DNA of 64,000 bases from an uncultured Alphaproteobacteria bacterium (lineage in GTDB: Bacteria > Pseudomonadota > Alphaproteobacteria > HIMB59 > GCA-002718135), in NCBI GenBank assembly GCA_902621855.1, contig CACNNQ010000003.1:1-64000 (forward strand), in the 5' to 3' direction. Shown here piece after piece: positions 52,043-60,179 of this stretch (its first letter is position 1; the number at the start of each line of letters is the position of its first letter). The notes under the pieces were generated by a model that worked only from the letters and a program-made list of their open reading frames with translations, had not been told where the DNA came from and did no database searches. Both the position numbers and the translations under genes were made by a program.

Positions 52043-52855
52043 ATGAAATTTGAAACAAATAAAAAATTTTACCGCACAATTTGGATTTCGGATACCCATC
52101 TAGGAACCAGTGGTTGTAAAAGCAACATGCTTTTAGAATTCTTAGAAGAAACAGATTCGGAATATTTATTTTTAGTAGGCGACATTGTTGATGGATGGCG
52201 CATGCGTAAGAAAATGTATTGGCCACAAGAACATAATGACGTTGTTCAAAAAGTTTTAAAGAAAGCGAAAAATGGAACTAGGGTAGTGCTTATCCCAGGA
52301 AATCATGATGAAGTATTAAAAGATTTTACAAATTTTTCCTTTGGAGAAATTTCAATAAAAAATGAAGATACGCATCAATTAGCTGATGGAAGGAAAGTAC
52401 TGATTACACACGGAGATGAATTTGATGCTGTGATAATTAATGCGAGGTGGTTAGCCAAAGTGGGATCAGCACTTTATGAATATTTACTAAAGTTAAATAA
52501 TGTATTCAATTTTATTCGACGAAAGATGGGCTTGTCTTATTGGTCACTGTCTCAATATTTAAAAAAGAAAACTAAGCATGCAACAAACTTTATTAGTAAC
52601 TTTGAGTTTGCTGTATCTGACAGAGCTAGAAGAGAAAATGCCGATGTTGTTGTGTGCGGGCATATACATAGACCAGAAATAAAGGAATTAAATGGTGTTC
52701 TCTATTGTAATGATGGTGACTGGATTGAAAGTTGCACAGCACTCGTTGAAGATGAAATTGGCAATTTATCAATTCTTAATTGGCCCGAAGAAAGAGAAAA
52801 ATTAAAATTAATTTCTTTAGAAGAAAGACGAAAAATAAAAGAGGATGCAGCCTAA
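52043..52855 (+). CDS. plcP: PlcP-type phospholipase C, copy 1 (calcineurin-like metallophosphoesterase)
   Basis: PlcP removes the phosphate-containing head group of phospholipids such as PG and PE to give diacylglycerol during phosphate starvation in marine bacteria. The 270-residue protein has the metallophosphoesterase series SDTHLGT, VGDIVDGW, PGNHDE, THGDEFDAV and CGHIHRPEI. Such proteins are often mislabelled as LpxH (UDP-diacylglucosamine pyrophosphatase); overlap by 11 bases with a diacylglycerol-type glycosyltransferase and placement beside phoR and pst favour PlcP. No signal peptide is seen, so it acts at the cytoplasmic face. A second copy lies at 59295-60101. Confidence 0.85.
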   Translation: MKFETNKKFYRTIWISDTHLGTSGCKSNMLLEFLEETDSEYLFLVGDIVDGWRMRKKMYWPQEHNDVVQKVLKKAKNGTRVVLIPGNHDEVLKDFTNFSFGEISIKNEDTHQLADGRKVLITHGDEFDAVIINARWLAKVGSALYEYLLKLNNVFNFIRRKMGLSYWSLSQYLKKKTKHATNFISNFEFAVSDRARRENADVVVCGHIHRPEIKELNGVLYCNDGDWIESCTALVEDEIGNLSILNWPEEREKLKLISLEERRKIKEDAA

Positions 52856-53846
52856 AAAAATCGGGTTAATTAGTGATGCGTGGGTTCCTCAGGTAAATGG
52901 CGTAGTTACGACATTTCAAAGCGTTATACCTATTCTAGAAAAAAAAGGTTTTGAAATTAAAATATTACATCCTGAGATGTTTAATAATTTTAGTTATCCT
53001 AGGTACAAAGAAATAAAAATTTCTTACAATACTAAAAAAGTTACTGAAAAATTTTTTAAAGAATTTAATCCAGATATTGTTCATATAATGACTGAAGGTC
53101 CAGTAGGTTTTGCTGGTCGTAAGTACTGTCTTAAAAATAAACTACAATACACTTCTTCCTTTCACACCCGTTTTCCTGACTACATGAAGCAAAGAGCTTT
53201 TATCCCAAAGAGATTTACATACTCCATATTAAGAAGACTACATAGTGATTCAGAAAGAGTTCTTGTTCCATCAGTTTCAATGCTAAATGAGTTAAAAAAA
53301 TATGATTTTAAAAATTTAGTAGTTTGGAATAGAGGTGTTGATACAGAATTATTTAATCCAAATAAAAGAGACACAAACAGTAAAGATAGACAACTGACTT
53401 ATGTTGGTAGAGTAGCAATTGAAAAAAATATTGAAGAATTTTTAAAACTTAAAGGAAATTATAATAAAACTGTTGTGGGTGATGGTCCCGAATTACAAAA
53501 ATATATTAATAAATATCCTGAAGTAAATTTTGTCGGTGTAAAAACTGGAGATGAACTAGCGAAATATTATGCAAACGCAGATGTATTTGTCTTTCCTTCT
53601 AAAACAGACACTTTAGGAAATGTAATACTTGAAGCATTGGCTAGTGGAACACCAATTGCTGCATATCCAGTAACCGGGCCCATAGATGTGTTAACAGATG
53701 AAAAGATTAACACTTTAGATAATAACTTGTTACAATCAGTTAAGAAGGCACTTAAAGTAAAAAGAGTTGATTGTAGAAATTTTACTCTTAAATTAACTTG
53801 GGACAAATGTGTGAATGAATTTTTAGAATTCATGGTAAACGTTTAG
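52845..53846 (+). CDS. agt: Agt-type glycosyltransferase (GT4), glycolipid synthesis, copy 1
   Basis: Agt adds a sugar to diacylglycerol produced by PlcP, giving phosphorus-free glycolipids. It is a GT4 enzyme of 333 residues: ISDAWVPQVNGVVTTF at the acceptor side, FHTRFPDYMKQR, VGRVAIEKNIEEF, VGDGPELQKY, and VFPSKTDTLGNVILEALASG where the donor is bound, close to plant and bacterial SqdX-like enzymes. The sugar (glucose, glucuronate or other) cannot be read from sequence. It overlaps plcP by 11 bases and is followed by an AqpS-like channel. Copy 2 is at 58303-59298. Confidence 0.85.
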   Translation: MQPKKIGLISDAWVPQVNGVVTTFQSVIPILEKKGFEIKILHPEMFNNFSYPRYKEIKISYNTKKVTEKFFKEFNPDIVHIMTEGPVGFAGRKYCLKNKLQYTSSFHTRFPDYMKQRAFIPKRFTYSILRRLHSDSERVLVPSVSMLNELKKYDFKNLVVWNRGVDTELFNPNKRDTNSKDRQLTYVGRVAIEKNIEEFLKLKGNYNKTVVGDGPELQKYINKYPEVNFVGVKTGDELAKYYANADVFVFPSKTDTLGNVILEALASGTPIAAYPVTGPIDVLTDEKINTLDNNLLQSVKKALKVKRVDCRNFTLKLTWDKCVNEFLEFMVNV

Positions 53847-53866
53847 TTATTTAGGGTAATTTGATA

Positions 53867-54523
53867 GTGACATTTTCTTTAAGACAAAAAATACTAGCAG
53901 AATTTATCGGGACATATTTTCTTGTACTAACAGTTGTAGGTAGTGGAATTATGGGAGAGTTAATGTCAAATGACCTTGGTATAATATTACTAGGAAACAC
54001 TATCGCAACAGGTGCCATTTTATATGTAATTATTTCTATGTTTATTAATATCTCAGGAGCGTACTTTAATCCTGCTGTTGTATTAAGTGATATTATCCAA
54101 AAAAATATTCCTATTAATTACGGAATAATTTTTATTATTACTCAGATTATTGCTGCTATATTTGGTTGTTTAACTGCAAATTGGTATTTTGAATATCCTA
54201 TAATTGAATGGTCACTCAATGAAAGAGTTGGGGTATTTAAATTCTTTTCAGAAATAATTGCAACTGTTGGATTATTATTAACTATTTTTATATTAAAAGA
54301 GGTAAACAAGGAAAGAATAGCTATTGGTGTAGCTCTATTTATTACCGCAGGATATTGGTTTACTTCATCAACAAGTTTTGCAAATCCAGCAGTAACTATA
54401 GGAAGAATGTTTACAGATAGCTTTAGTGGGATAAGTCCATCAAGTGTTCTAGGTTTTATTTTAGCTCAGATTATTGGTGCTCTTATTGCTACAGTTATTG
54501 TTAGATTGTTTTTTAAAAATTAG
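53867..54523 (+). CDS. aqpS: MIP-family channel, AqpS-like aquaglyceroporin
   Basis: This is a six-helix channel of 218 residues with both NPA motifs (YFNPAVVLSD; FANPAVTIGRMFTDSFSGI). The second half, TSFANPAVT-R-F-D-F-GI, resembles the AqpS branch, which in Sinorhizobium lets arsenite leave the cell after ArsC reduces arsenate. I prefer the GTG at 53867, with AGGG ten bases upstream, over the TTG at 53861. It follows agt by 20 bases. Glycerol or water transport linked to lipid turnover is an alternative. Its stop interlocks with that of ppx. Confidence 0.72.
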   Translation: MTFSLRQKILAEFIGTYFLVLTVVGSGIMGELMSNDLGIILLGNTIATGAILYVIISMFINISGAYFNPAVVLSDIIQKNIPINYGIIFIITQIIAAIFGCLTANWYFEYPIIEWSLNERVGVFKFFSEIIATVGLLLTIFILKEVNKERIAIGVALFITAGYWFTSSTSFANPAVTIGRMFTDSFSGISPSSVLGFILAQIIGALIATVIVRLFFKN

Positions 54524-55425
54524 TTCAACATATTGTACAAGTAGCCTTCACGGATTCCATATCTTACAAAAATAATATTTTTAATGTTATAAAATGAAGC
54601 AAGGCTAAATAAAATATATGTAGATAATTTTAATTTATCTAATCGATTGGGTTGGACAACATTCAATTTTTGAATTTGTTTTTTTTCCATAGAGTATAAT
54701 TTGTGATAAAATATTTCTAACTCTGAAAATGGTATCATGTACCCATGTAATTTATTTTTCTTGATTCCATTTAGGTGCAAATGAAGTTTTGCAAGATTGC
54801 GCCACATGCCTCCAATAACAAAAATATTTCCTACGTTTTTAGAAAATTTAAGAGATTGGTTTTTAAATTTAGAAAATAAAAAATTATCAAATTTAATTTT
54901 AGTAGTTTTGTACATATCAGATTCACTTCTTAAGATGCCAATTTTTAAACTTTTAGTTTCAAGTATGTTTTCATTTTTTATAGTACTAAGTTCTAAACTT
55001 CCACCTCCCAAGTCAGCAACTAAACCGATTGGATTTTTTATTGAACTAATTACACCTAGGGATCCGCATTTAGCCTCATTTTTTGGTGAGAGCACTTCTA
55101 CTCTAACTGACTTTTTTTTCTTGAAGGGTTCAATAATTTCTTTTCCATTTATTGTTTCACGAATTGCGGCCGTTGCAATTATATGAATATCTGAGGACTC
55201 ATAATCTTTTGCAATCTTAATATATTCTTCTAAGCATTTTATAGCTTCTTTTATTTTTATCGATGGGAGTTTACCTATTTTAATACTTTCACCTAATTTT
55301 AAGAATTCTCTTTTTTGATAAAGTATTGGAAAAGGATAAATAGCTTGCGCGTATATAACTAGTCTAAATGTATTAGAGCCTAGATCAATAACTGTTATGG
55401 GATTTTTATTTTTCTTTTTAGCCAT
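54520..55425 (-). CDS. ppx: Ppx/GppA phosphatase family protein, short form
   Basis: Enzymes of this family hydrolyse polyphosphate from its ends or convert pppGpp to ppGpp. The ASKHA-fold motifs are IDLGSNTFRLVIY, ATAAIRE, SPKNEAKCGSLGV and VADLGGGSLELS. At 301 residues it contains only the core two domains and lacks the C-terminal HD-like part of E. coli Ppx. Proximity to ppk1 favours an exopolyphosphatase or regulatory role in the polyphosphate cycle. It is convergent with aqpS and divergent from sixA. Confidence 0.85.
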   Translation of the reverse strand: MAKKKNKNPITVIDLGSNTFRLVIYAQAIYPFPILYQKREFLKLGESIKIGKLPSIKIKEAIKCLEEYIKIAKDYESSDIHIIATAAIRETINGKEIIEPFKKKKSVRVEVLSPKNEAKCGSLGVISSIKNPIGLVADLGGGSLELSTIKNENILETKSLKIGILRSESDMYKTTKIKFDNFLFSKFKNQSLKFSKNVGNIFVIGGMWRNLAKLHLHLNGIKKNKLHGYMIPFSELEIFYHKLYSMEKKQIQKLNVVQPNRLDKLKLSTYILFSLASFYNIKNIIFVRYGIREGYLYNMLN

Positions 55426-55457
55426 GGAAATGTATACATCTAAAGTATTAAACTCGA

Positions 55458-55916
55458 ATGCTACAAGTCTATTTATTACGTCACGCCAAATCTAGTTGGG
55501 ATAATTTAGAACTTGATGACATTGATAGGCCGCTGAATAAAAGAGGTATGAGAAACGCAAAACAATTTTCTAAAATATTAGATAAAAGAAAATTTCAAAT
55601 TAATCAGATAATATGTTCTCCTTCTAAAAGAACAACTAGCACATATGATATAATTTCTAATTCATTTGATCGCTCAGTAAAATTTACAATTGATAACGAT
55701 ATTTATGAATGCCCACCAAATATACTTGTAAGAAAAATTAAAAAATTAAAAAAAAATACTCTTATCATTGGACACAACCCTAGTTTGATAGAATCAATTA
55801 ATATTTTATGTAATTCAAATATTGAACATTTTCCAACCTGTGCTTTTGCTATAATATCCTTTAAAAATAGCTGGACTATTGATAAAATTTTAAAACCAAA
55901 AAATAAAAATTATTAA
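55458..55916 (+). CDS. sixA: SixA-like histidine phosphatase
   Basis: This is a phosphohistidine-phosphatase-type protein of 152 residues. The catalytic RHG-type motif is LLRHAKSSW, followed by DIDRPLNKRG, the SPSKRTTST arginine site and the second catalytic His in IIGHNPSLIE. SixA removes phosphate from phosphohistidine in phosphotransfer proteins. Its location 60 bases ahead of ppk1, an enzyme with a phosphohistidine intermediate, is suggestive but no link is proven. Confidence 0.85.
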   Translation: MLQVYLLRHAKSSWDNLELDDIDRPLNKRGMRNAKQFSKILDKRKFQINQIICSPSKRTTSTYDIISNSFDRSVKFTIDNDIYECPPNILVRKIKKLKKNTLIIGHNPSLIESINILCNSNIEHFPTCAFAIISFKNSWTIDKILKPKNKNY

Positions 55917-55976
55917 AGAAATATGAATTTTTTATGAACATGTTTTTTTTATACCTAAAAAATATAAAAAAAAATT

Positions 55977-58076
55977 ATGTTAAAAAAAAATACCACTTAT
56001 AACTATGCAAACAGGGAATTGTCTTGGCTAAAATTCAATGAAAGAGTCTTAAGTCAGACATCTGATAGTAAAATTCCACTTTTAGAAAGGGTTAGATTTT
56101 TATCAATAGCATTCTCTAATTTAGATGAATTTTTTATGGTTAGAGTAGCAGGATTGAATGTTCAAAAATTTTCACGAAATAAAAGTTTTGATGGATTAAC
56201 ACCACAACAACAACTCAAGCTGATAGATAAAGAAACATCGAAGATGATTTCAAATATAAAATCAATATGGATAGATTTACTAAGAGAGCTTTCAGAAAAC
56301 AAAATCCATATAGATGTAGAAAAAACACTGAAAACAAAAGATAAAACATTTATTAAAAATTATTTAGAAGAAAATAATTGGGGAGTTTTAACGCCAATTA
56401 TTATTGATCCATCTCACCCATTTCCTTTTATACCAAATAAAGAAACAACCTTAGTATGTCGTTTAATAAATAATAAAAAAACTTTTTATGGAATACTGAG
56501 AGTGCCAGAGGGATTAGAAAAATTTATTAAATTACCTGGTAAAAAAAAACGTTTTGTATCTATGGAGACAGCCCTACTTATTTCTCTAAAAGAAATTTTC
56601 CAGTGTGATAGGGTTTTGGATAAAGGTGTTTTTAGACCAATTAGGAATAGTGAATTAGAATTAGGTGGTGAGGGAGAAGATTTATTTTTAGTATTTCAAA
56701 AAGCTATTTTTGAGAGAAGAAGACAAGAGGTAATAAGAATTGATTTTGATGAAAGTATATCTAGTCACTTAATTAAATTCATAAATAAAAAACTTAACTA
56801 TAAGGATGTAAATACATATAAACTGCCAATACCCGTTAATCTTTCGAGTATAGAGTCAATTTTTTTGAAAGATTTTAAAAAATTATTTTTTCCAAAATTT
56901 AAGGTACGATTTCCTGAAAGAATTAAAGATTTTAAAAATGATTATTTTAAAGCTATAGCAAATAAAGATATTGTTATTCATCACCCTTTTGAATCTTTTG
57001 AAGTAGTGACTCAGTTTATTGATCAAGCTGCAGATGACCCAAAAGTCTTATCAATAAAACATACTTTATACCGAACTACTGATGACTCACCAATAGAAGC
57101 AAGTTTAGTTAGAGCAGCACAAAAAGGAAAATTAGTAACTGTCATTATAGAGTTGCAAGCACGTTTTGATGAAGAGCGTAACTTAAAATGGGCAAAAGAA
57201 TTAGAATTAGCTGGTGCGCAAGTTGTTTTTGGCAATATTGATATGAAAACTCATGCAAAAATTACACTTGTAACAAGGAAGCAAATGAATTCTGTTGTAA
57301 ATTACGCACATTATGGAACAGGTAATTATCACCCAAGAAATGCAAGAGTTTATATGGATTTATCTTACTTCACCTGTGACAAAACATTAACAAATGATGC
57401 TGCAAAAATGTTTAATTATTTAACTAGTTATTCAGAACCAACCACAATAAAAAAAATAGTATATTCTCCAATAACTGCAAGAAACAAATTAAATGAACTA
57501 ATTAGAAATGAAATTACAAATGCTGGAAAAAATAAACCATCTGGAATAGTATGTAAGTGTAATTCTCTTGTTGATAAACAAATTATTGATGAATTTTATA
57601 AAGCATCTCAAAAAAATGTAAAAATTGAATTGTTGATAAGAGGAATTTGCTCTCTAATACCTGGTAAAGAAAATCTATCGGAAAATATAGTTGTTAAAAG
57701 TATAATTGGTCGTTTTTTAGAACATACGAGAATATATTGTTTTTATAACGGTCATAAATTCCCTCATAGAAAAAATATCTTGTTTATTTCTTCTGCCGAT
57801 TTAATGCAAAGAAATCTAGATAGGCGGGTTGAAACATTCATCCCTATTGAAAATGAAACTGTACATGAACAAATATTAAATCAGATCTTAATTGCCAGTA
57901 TGGCAGATAATACAAATTCTTGGCAAATGTTGAGTAATGGCAATTATCAGAAAAAAGAAATATCAAGCAAAGAAAAAAAATTTTCCTCTCACAATTTTTT
58001 TATCAAAAATCCAAGCTTGTCTGGGAGGGGTTCAGCAAAACTCAAATCTAGAGCTAAGTCTAATTTAAAAATTTGA
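55977..58076 (+). CDS. ppk1: Polyphosphate kinase 1
   Basis: PPK1 makes polyphosphate from ATP reversibly. The 699-residue protein has ANRELSWLKFNERVL at the N-terminus, the phosphoacceptor His in HYGTGNYHPRNARVY, the second key His in KTHAKITLV, and FISSADLMQRNLDRRVETF in the C-terminal phospholipase-D-like half. All domains are present. It stores phosphate brought in by the neighbouring transporters. Its stop is ten bases from the start of a duplicated repeat. Confidence 0.97.
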   Translation: MLKKNTTYNYANRELSWLKFNERVLSQTSDSKIPLLERVRFLSIAFSNLDEFFMVRVAGLNVQKFSRNKSFDGLTPQQQLKLIDKETSKMISNIKSIWIDLLRELSENKIHIDVEKTLKTKDKTFIKNYLEENNWGVLTPIIIDPSHPFPFIPNKETTLVCRLINNKKTFYGILRVPEGLEKFIKLPGKKKRFVSMETALLISLKEIFQCDRVLDKGVFRPIRNSELELGGEGEDLFLVFQKAIFERRRQEVIRIDFDESISSHLIKFINKKLNYKDVNTYKLPIPVNLSSIESIFLKDFKKLFFPKFKVRFPERIKDFKNDYFKAIANKDIVIHHPFESFEVVTQFIDQAADDPKVLSIKHTLYRTTDDSPIEASLVRAAQKGKLVTVIIELQARFDEERNLKWAKELELAGAQVVFGNIDMKTHAKITLVTRKQMNSVVNYAHYGTGNYHPRNARVYMDLSYFTCDKTLTNDAAKMFNYLTSYSEPTTIKKIVYSPITARNKLNELIRNEITNAGKNKPSGIVCKCNSLVDKQIIDEFYKASQKNVKIELLIRGICSLIPGKENLSENIVVKSIIGRFLEHTRIYCFYNGHKFPHRKNILFISSADLMQRNLDRRVETFIPIENETVHEQILNQILIASMADNTNSWQMLSNGNYQKKEISSKEKKFSSHNFFIKNPSLSGRGSAKLKSRAKSNLKI

Positions 58077-58086
58077 AAATGGAATT

Positions 58087-58282
58087 TAATCCCACTCACA
58101 ATAATTGGACATAAGCAGGAAGAAATAATACTGCGAGTGGTAAGATGTAATTAAATTTTATTTTTTACAAACGTGTTAATAGAATATTAAATTTTTATAA
58201 ATTAAACTAATTTTTTAATTTATTGGTTTTCAAATAAATTTTTTAGTTCCTTCAATTTTTGAAAATTGAATCTCTTACTTCT
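58087..58282. repeat. Direct repeat copy A, about 196 bp
   Basis: This stretch aligns along its length with 61098-61294 in the same orientation, with small indels; most positions agree by eye. The left part is a conserved hairpin, the middle is AT-rich, and the right part corresponds to the last 20 or so codons of arsC. The two copies bracket agt2, plcP2 and an acyltransferase gene. It fills the gap between ppk1 and agt2. Confidence 0.88.
58091..58141 (-). other. Conserved hairpin element, copy A
   Basis: On the minus strand CCACTCGCA pairs with TGTGAGTGG (one G-U wobble), then after a two-base bulge ATTATT pairs with AATTAT with one mismatch, closing a 17-base loop containing TTCCTGCT. The same fold and loop core occur in copy B. 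It lies downstream of agt2. It could be a 3' UTR terminator or stabiliser, or a small RNA. Confidence 0.6.
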
Positions 58283-58283
58283 T
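58227..58283 (-). pseudogene. Remnant of the 3' end of an arsC gene
   Basis: Read on the minus strand, GAAGTAAGAGATTCAATTTT and the bases up to AATTTATTTGA match the last codons of the intact arsC at 61234-61653. One base is missing relative to the intact gene (TTTCAAAAATTG against TTTTGATAAATTG), shifting the frame and giving an early TGA. No 5' portion of arsC is present: agt2 lies where it would be. It is therefore a truncated leftover of a duplication or recombination event. Confidence 0.75.
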
Positions 58284-58302
58284 AGTAACTATAATTTTAA
58301 AA

Positions 58303-59298
58303 TTAATTTTTTGCATTTACAACATTTGATAGAAATTGATTTGCACATTTATCCCAAGTAAATTGCATTGCAAATTTTCTACAATCTTTTCTATCAATCT
58401 TTAAGGCTTTATTAAGTGAGTTTTCAATATTATTATCAAGGCTATCAATTAATGAGTTTTTTAAAATATCTTTAGGACCTGTTACTGGGTAAGCAGCCAC
58501 TGGTGTGCCAGAGGCTAAAGACTCTAAAATTACATTTCCAAATGTATCTGTTTTGGATGGGAATACCAATGCTTCAGCATTTGCATAATAGTTTGCTAGG
58601 TCTTGACCTTTTTTCATCCCAACGAAATACACATATGGATATTTATTTTGTAATCGTTGCTTTTCTGGACCATCTCCAACAACAATTTTATGCATCTTAG
58701 TTCTTATTTCTAAAAACGCTTCGATGTTTTTTTCTAATGAAACCCTACCAATGTAAACAATATACCTTTTCATTCCTTTTTTTCTTTTTAAAGGATTAAA
58801 TAATTCAGTATTAACTCCCCTTGACCAAATTTTAAGATTTTGAAATTGATATTTAGTTAATTCGTTACGCATAGATATTGTTGGGACCAATACATTACAT
58901 GCATTTTTATGAAAATTTTTTAAAAAAGAGTACCCAATTATTTTTGGTATCATTATTCTTTGCTCTATATATTCTGGAAATCTCGTATGAAAAGAGGTTG
59001 TATATCTCAACTTATTATTCTCACAGAATTTTTTCCCTGCAATTCCAACTGGTCCTTCAGTGGCAATATGTATAACATCTGGATCATAATCACCAAAAAA
59101 TTTTTCTGTTATTTTTTTTGTATTAATTGCTATTTTTATTTCCTTATACCAAGGATAACTAAAATTAGTAAACATCATTGGGTGGAGTACTTCAATTTGA
59201 TACTTTTGTTTTAAAAATGGATTAATATGTTGGTATGTATTTACCACACCATTAACTTGGGGAAGCCAAGCATCGGTAATGATCGCTAATTTTTTCAC
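58303..59298 (-). CDS. agt: Agt-type glycosyltransferase (GT4), copy 2
   Basis: This 331-residue GT4 enzyme is a close paralogue of the protein at 52845-53846. Shared motifs are ITDAWLPQVNGVVNTYQ, YPWYKEIKIAINTKKITEKFFGDYDPDVIHI, FHTRFPEYIEQR, GRVSLEKNIEAF, VGDGPEKQRL and VFPSKTDTFGNVILESLASG. It starts with GTG at 59298, overlapping the plcP2 stop (GTGA), so the pair is coupled. Differences near the donor site (TFGN for TLGN) could mean another sugar, as some marine bacteria carry two Agt enzymes making different glycolipids. Its 3' end abuts repeat copy A. Confidence 0.85.
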   Translation of the reverse strand: MKKLAIITDAWLPQVNGVVNTYQHINPFLKQKYQIEVLHPMMFTNFSYPWYKEIKIAINTKKITEKFFGDYDPDVIHIATEGPVGIAGKKFCENNKLRYTTSFHTRFPEYIEQRIMIPKIIGYSFLKNFHKNACNVLVPTISMRNELTKYQFQNLKIWSRGVNTELFNPLKRKKGMKRYIVYIGRVSLEKNIEAFLEIRTKMHKIVVGDGPEKQRLQNKYPYVYFVGMKKGQDLANYYANAEALVFPSKTDTFGNVILESLASGTPVAAYPVTGPKDILKNSLIDSLDNNIENSLNKALKIDRKDCRKFAMQFTWDKCANQFLSNVVNAKN

Positions 59299-60101
59299 AC
59301 TAATACACTTTCTGCTAGTTTGTTATGTTTATGTTGAAAAATTTTTTCTCTTTCAATTGACCAGTCAATAAGGGATAATTGTCCCTCATTATTTTCCACT
59401 AGCGCAGAACAACTCTCAACCCAATCACCATCATTGCAATATAAAACTCCATTTAATTTTTTTATAATGGGCTTATGAATATGGCCGCACACAACAACAT
59501 CAGCATTTGCTCTTTTAGCACTATCAGATACGGCAAACTCAAAGTTAGAAATAAAATTCGTGGCTCTTTTTGTTTGATGTTTGAGAAATTGAGATAATGA
59601 CCAATAAGATAGACCTAGTTTTCTTCTGACAAAATTTAGATAGTTATTCAACTTTAATATAAATTCGTATAGAGATGACCCAATACTTGCCAGCCATTTA
59701 GCGTTTAATATAACTGCATCAAATTCATCACCATGTAAAACAAGGGCATTTCTTCCATCAGCTAATTTGTGTGTAAACTTATTTTTTATTGATATATTCC
59801 CTAGTGAAAAACTTGTGTAACTTTTCACAAGTTCGTCATGATTACCTGGGATAAATATTACTTTTGTACCTTTTCTTGCTTTACGCAAAATCTTCTGGAT
59901 AATGTCATTATGAGTTTGATGCCAATAAATTTTTTTTTTCATTCTCCATGCATCAATAATATCGCCAACTAAAAATAAATATTTTGAATCTGTTGATCTC
60001 AAAAATTCAAGAAGCATTTCACTCTTGCTATTTTCTGTTCCAAGATGAAGATCAGATATCCATATAGTTCTATAATATGAAACTGATTGCTGATCTTTCA
60101 T
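59295..60101 (-). CDS. plcP: PlcP-type phospholipase C, copy 2
   Basis: This is a paralogue of the metallophosphoesterase at 52043-52855, 268 residues. The series SDLHLGT, VGDIIDAW, PGNHDE, LHGDEFDAV and CGHIHKPII is complete, and long stretches such as GLSYWSLSQFLK and TNFISNFEFAVSD are almost identical between copies. It is coupled to agt2. A Pho-box-like site lies 27 bases before the ATG. With agt2 it would turn phospholipids into glycolipids under phosphate limitation. Confidence 0.85.
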   Translation of the reverse strand: MKDQQSVSYYRTIWISDLHLGTENSKSEMLLEFLRSTDSKYLFLVGDIIDAWRMKKKIYWHQTHNDIIQKILRKARKGTKVIFIPGNHDELVKSYTSFSLGNISIKNKFTHKLADGRNALVLHGDEFDAVILNAKWLASIGSSLYEFILKLNNYLNFVRRKLGLSYWSLSQFLKHQTKRATNFISNFEFAVSDSAKRANADVVVCGHIHKPIIKKLNGVLYCNDGDWVESCSALVENNEGQLSLIDWSIEREKIFQHKHNKLAESVLV

Positions 60102-60127
60102 TTTATTAATAAATAATAGAAAGAATT

Positions 60128-60145
60128 TGTTAAAATTTTATTTCA
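60128..60145 (-). promoter_or_regulatory. Pho-box-like site upstream of plcP2
   Basis: Minus-strand TGAAATA-AAAT-TTTAACA has two 7-bp half-sites at 11-bp spacing. The second is identical to the half-site in the other two good sites of this island; the first matches TGTAACA at five of seven. A TATTAT -10-like hexamer follows nine bases later, the arrangement expected for a PhoB-activated promoter. Confidence 0.5.
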
Positions 60146-60179
60146 ATTACATTAACTAAATTTTTTTTTTACAGAAGTA

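Noticed and set aside
58077..58302. Insertion sequence or integrated element at the repeat
   Set aside because: No transposase, no terminal inverted repeats around the cassette and no tRNA target; the repeats are explained by an arsC-end duplication.
59295..60101. LpxH (UDP-2,3-diacylglucosamine pyrophosphatase) as the identity of the metallophosphoesterases
   Set aside because: The fold is shared, but two copies, each coupled to a diacylglycerol-type glycosyltransferase inside a phosphate island, fit PlcP better.
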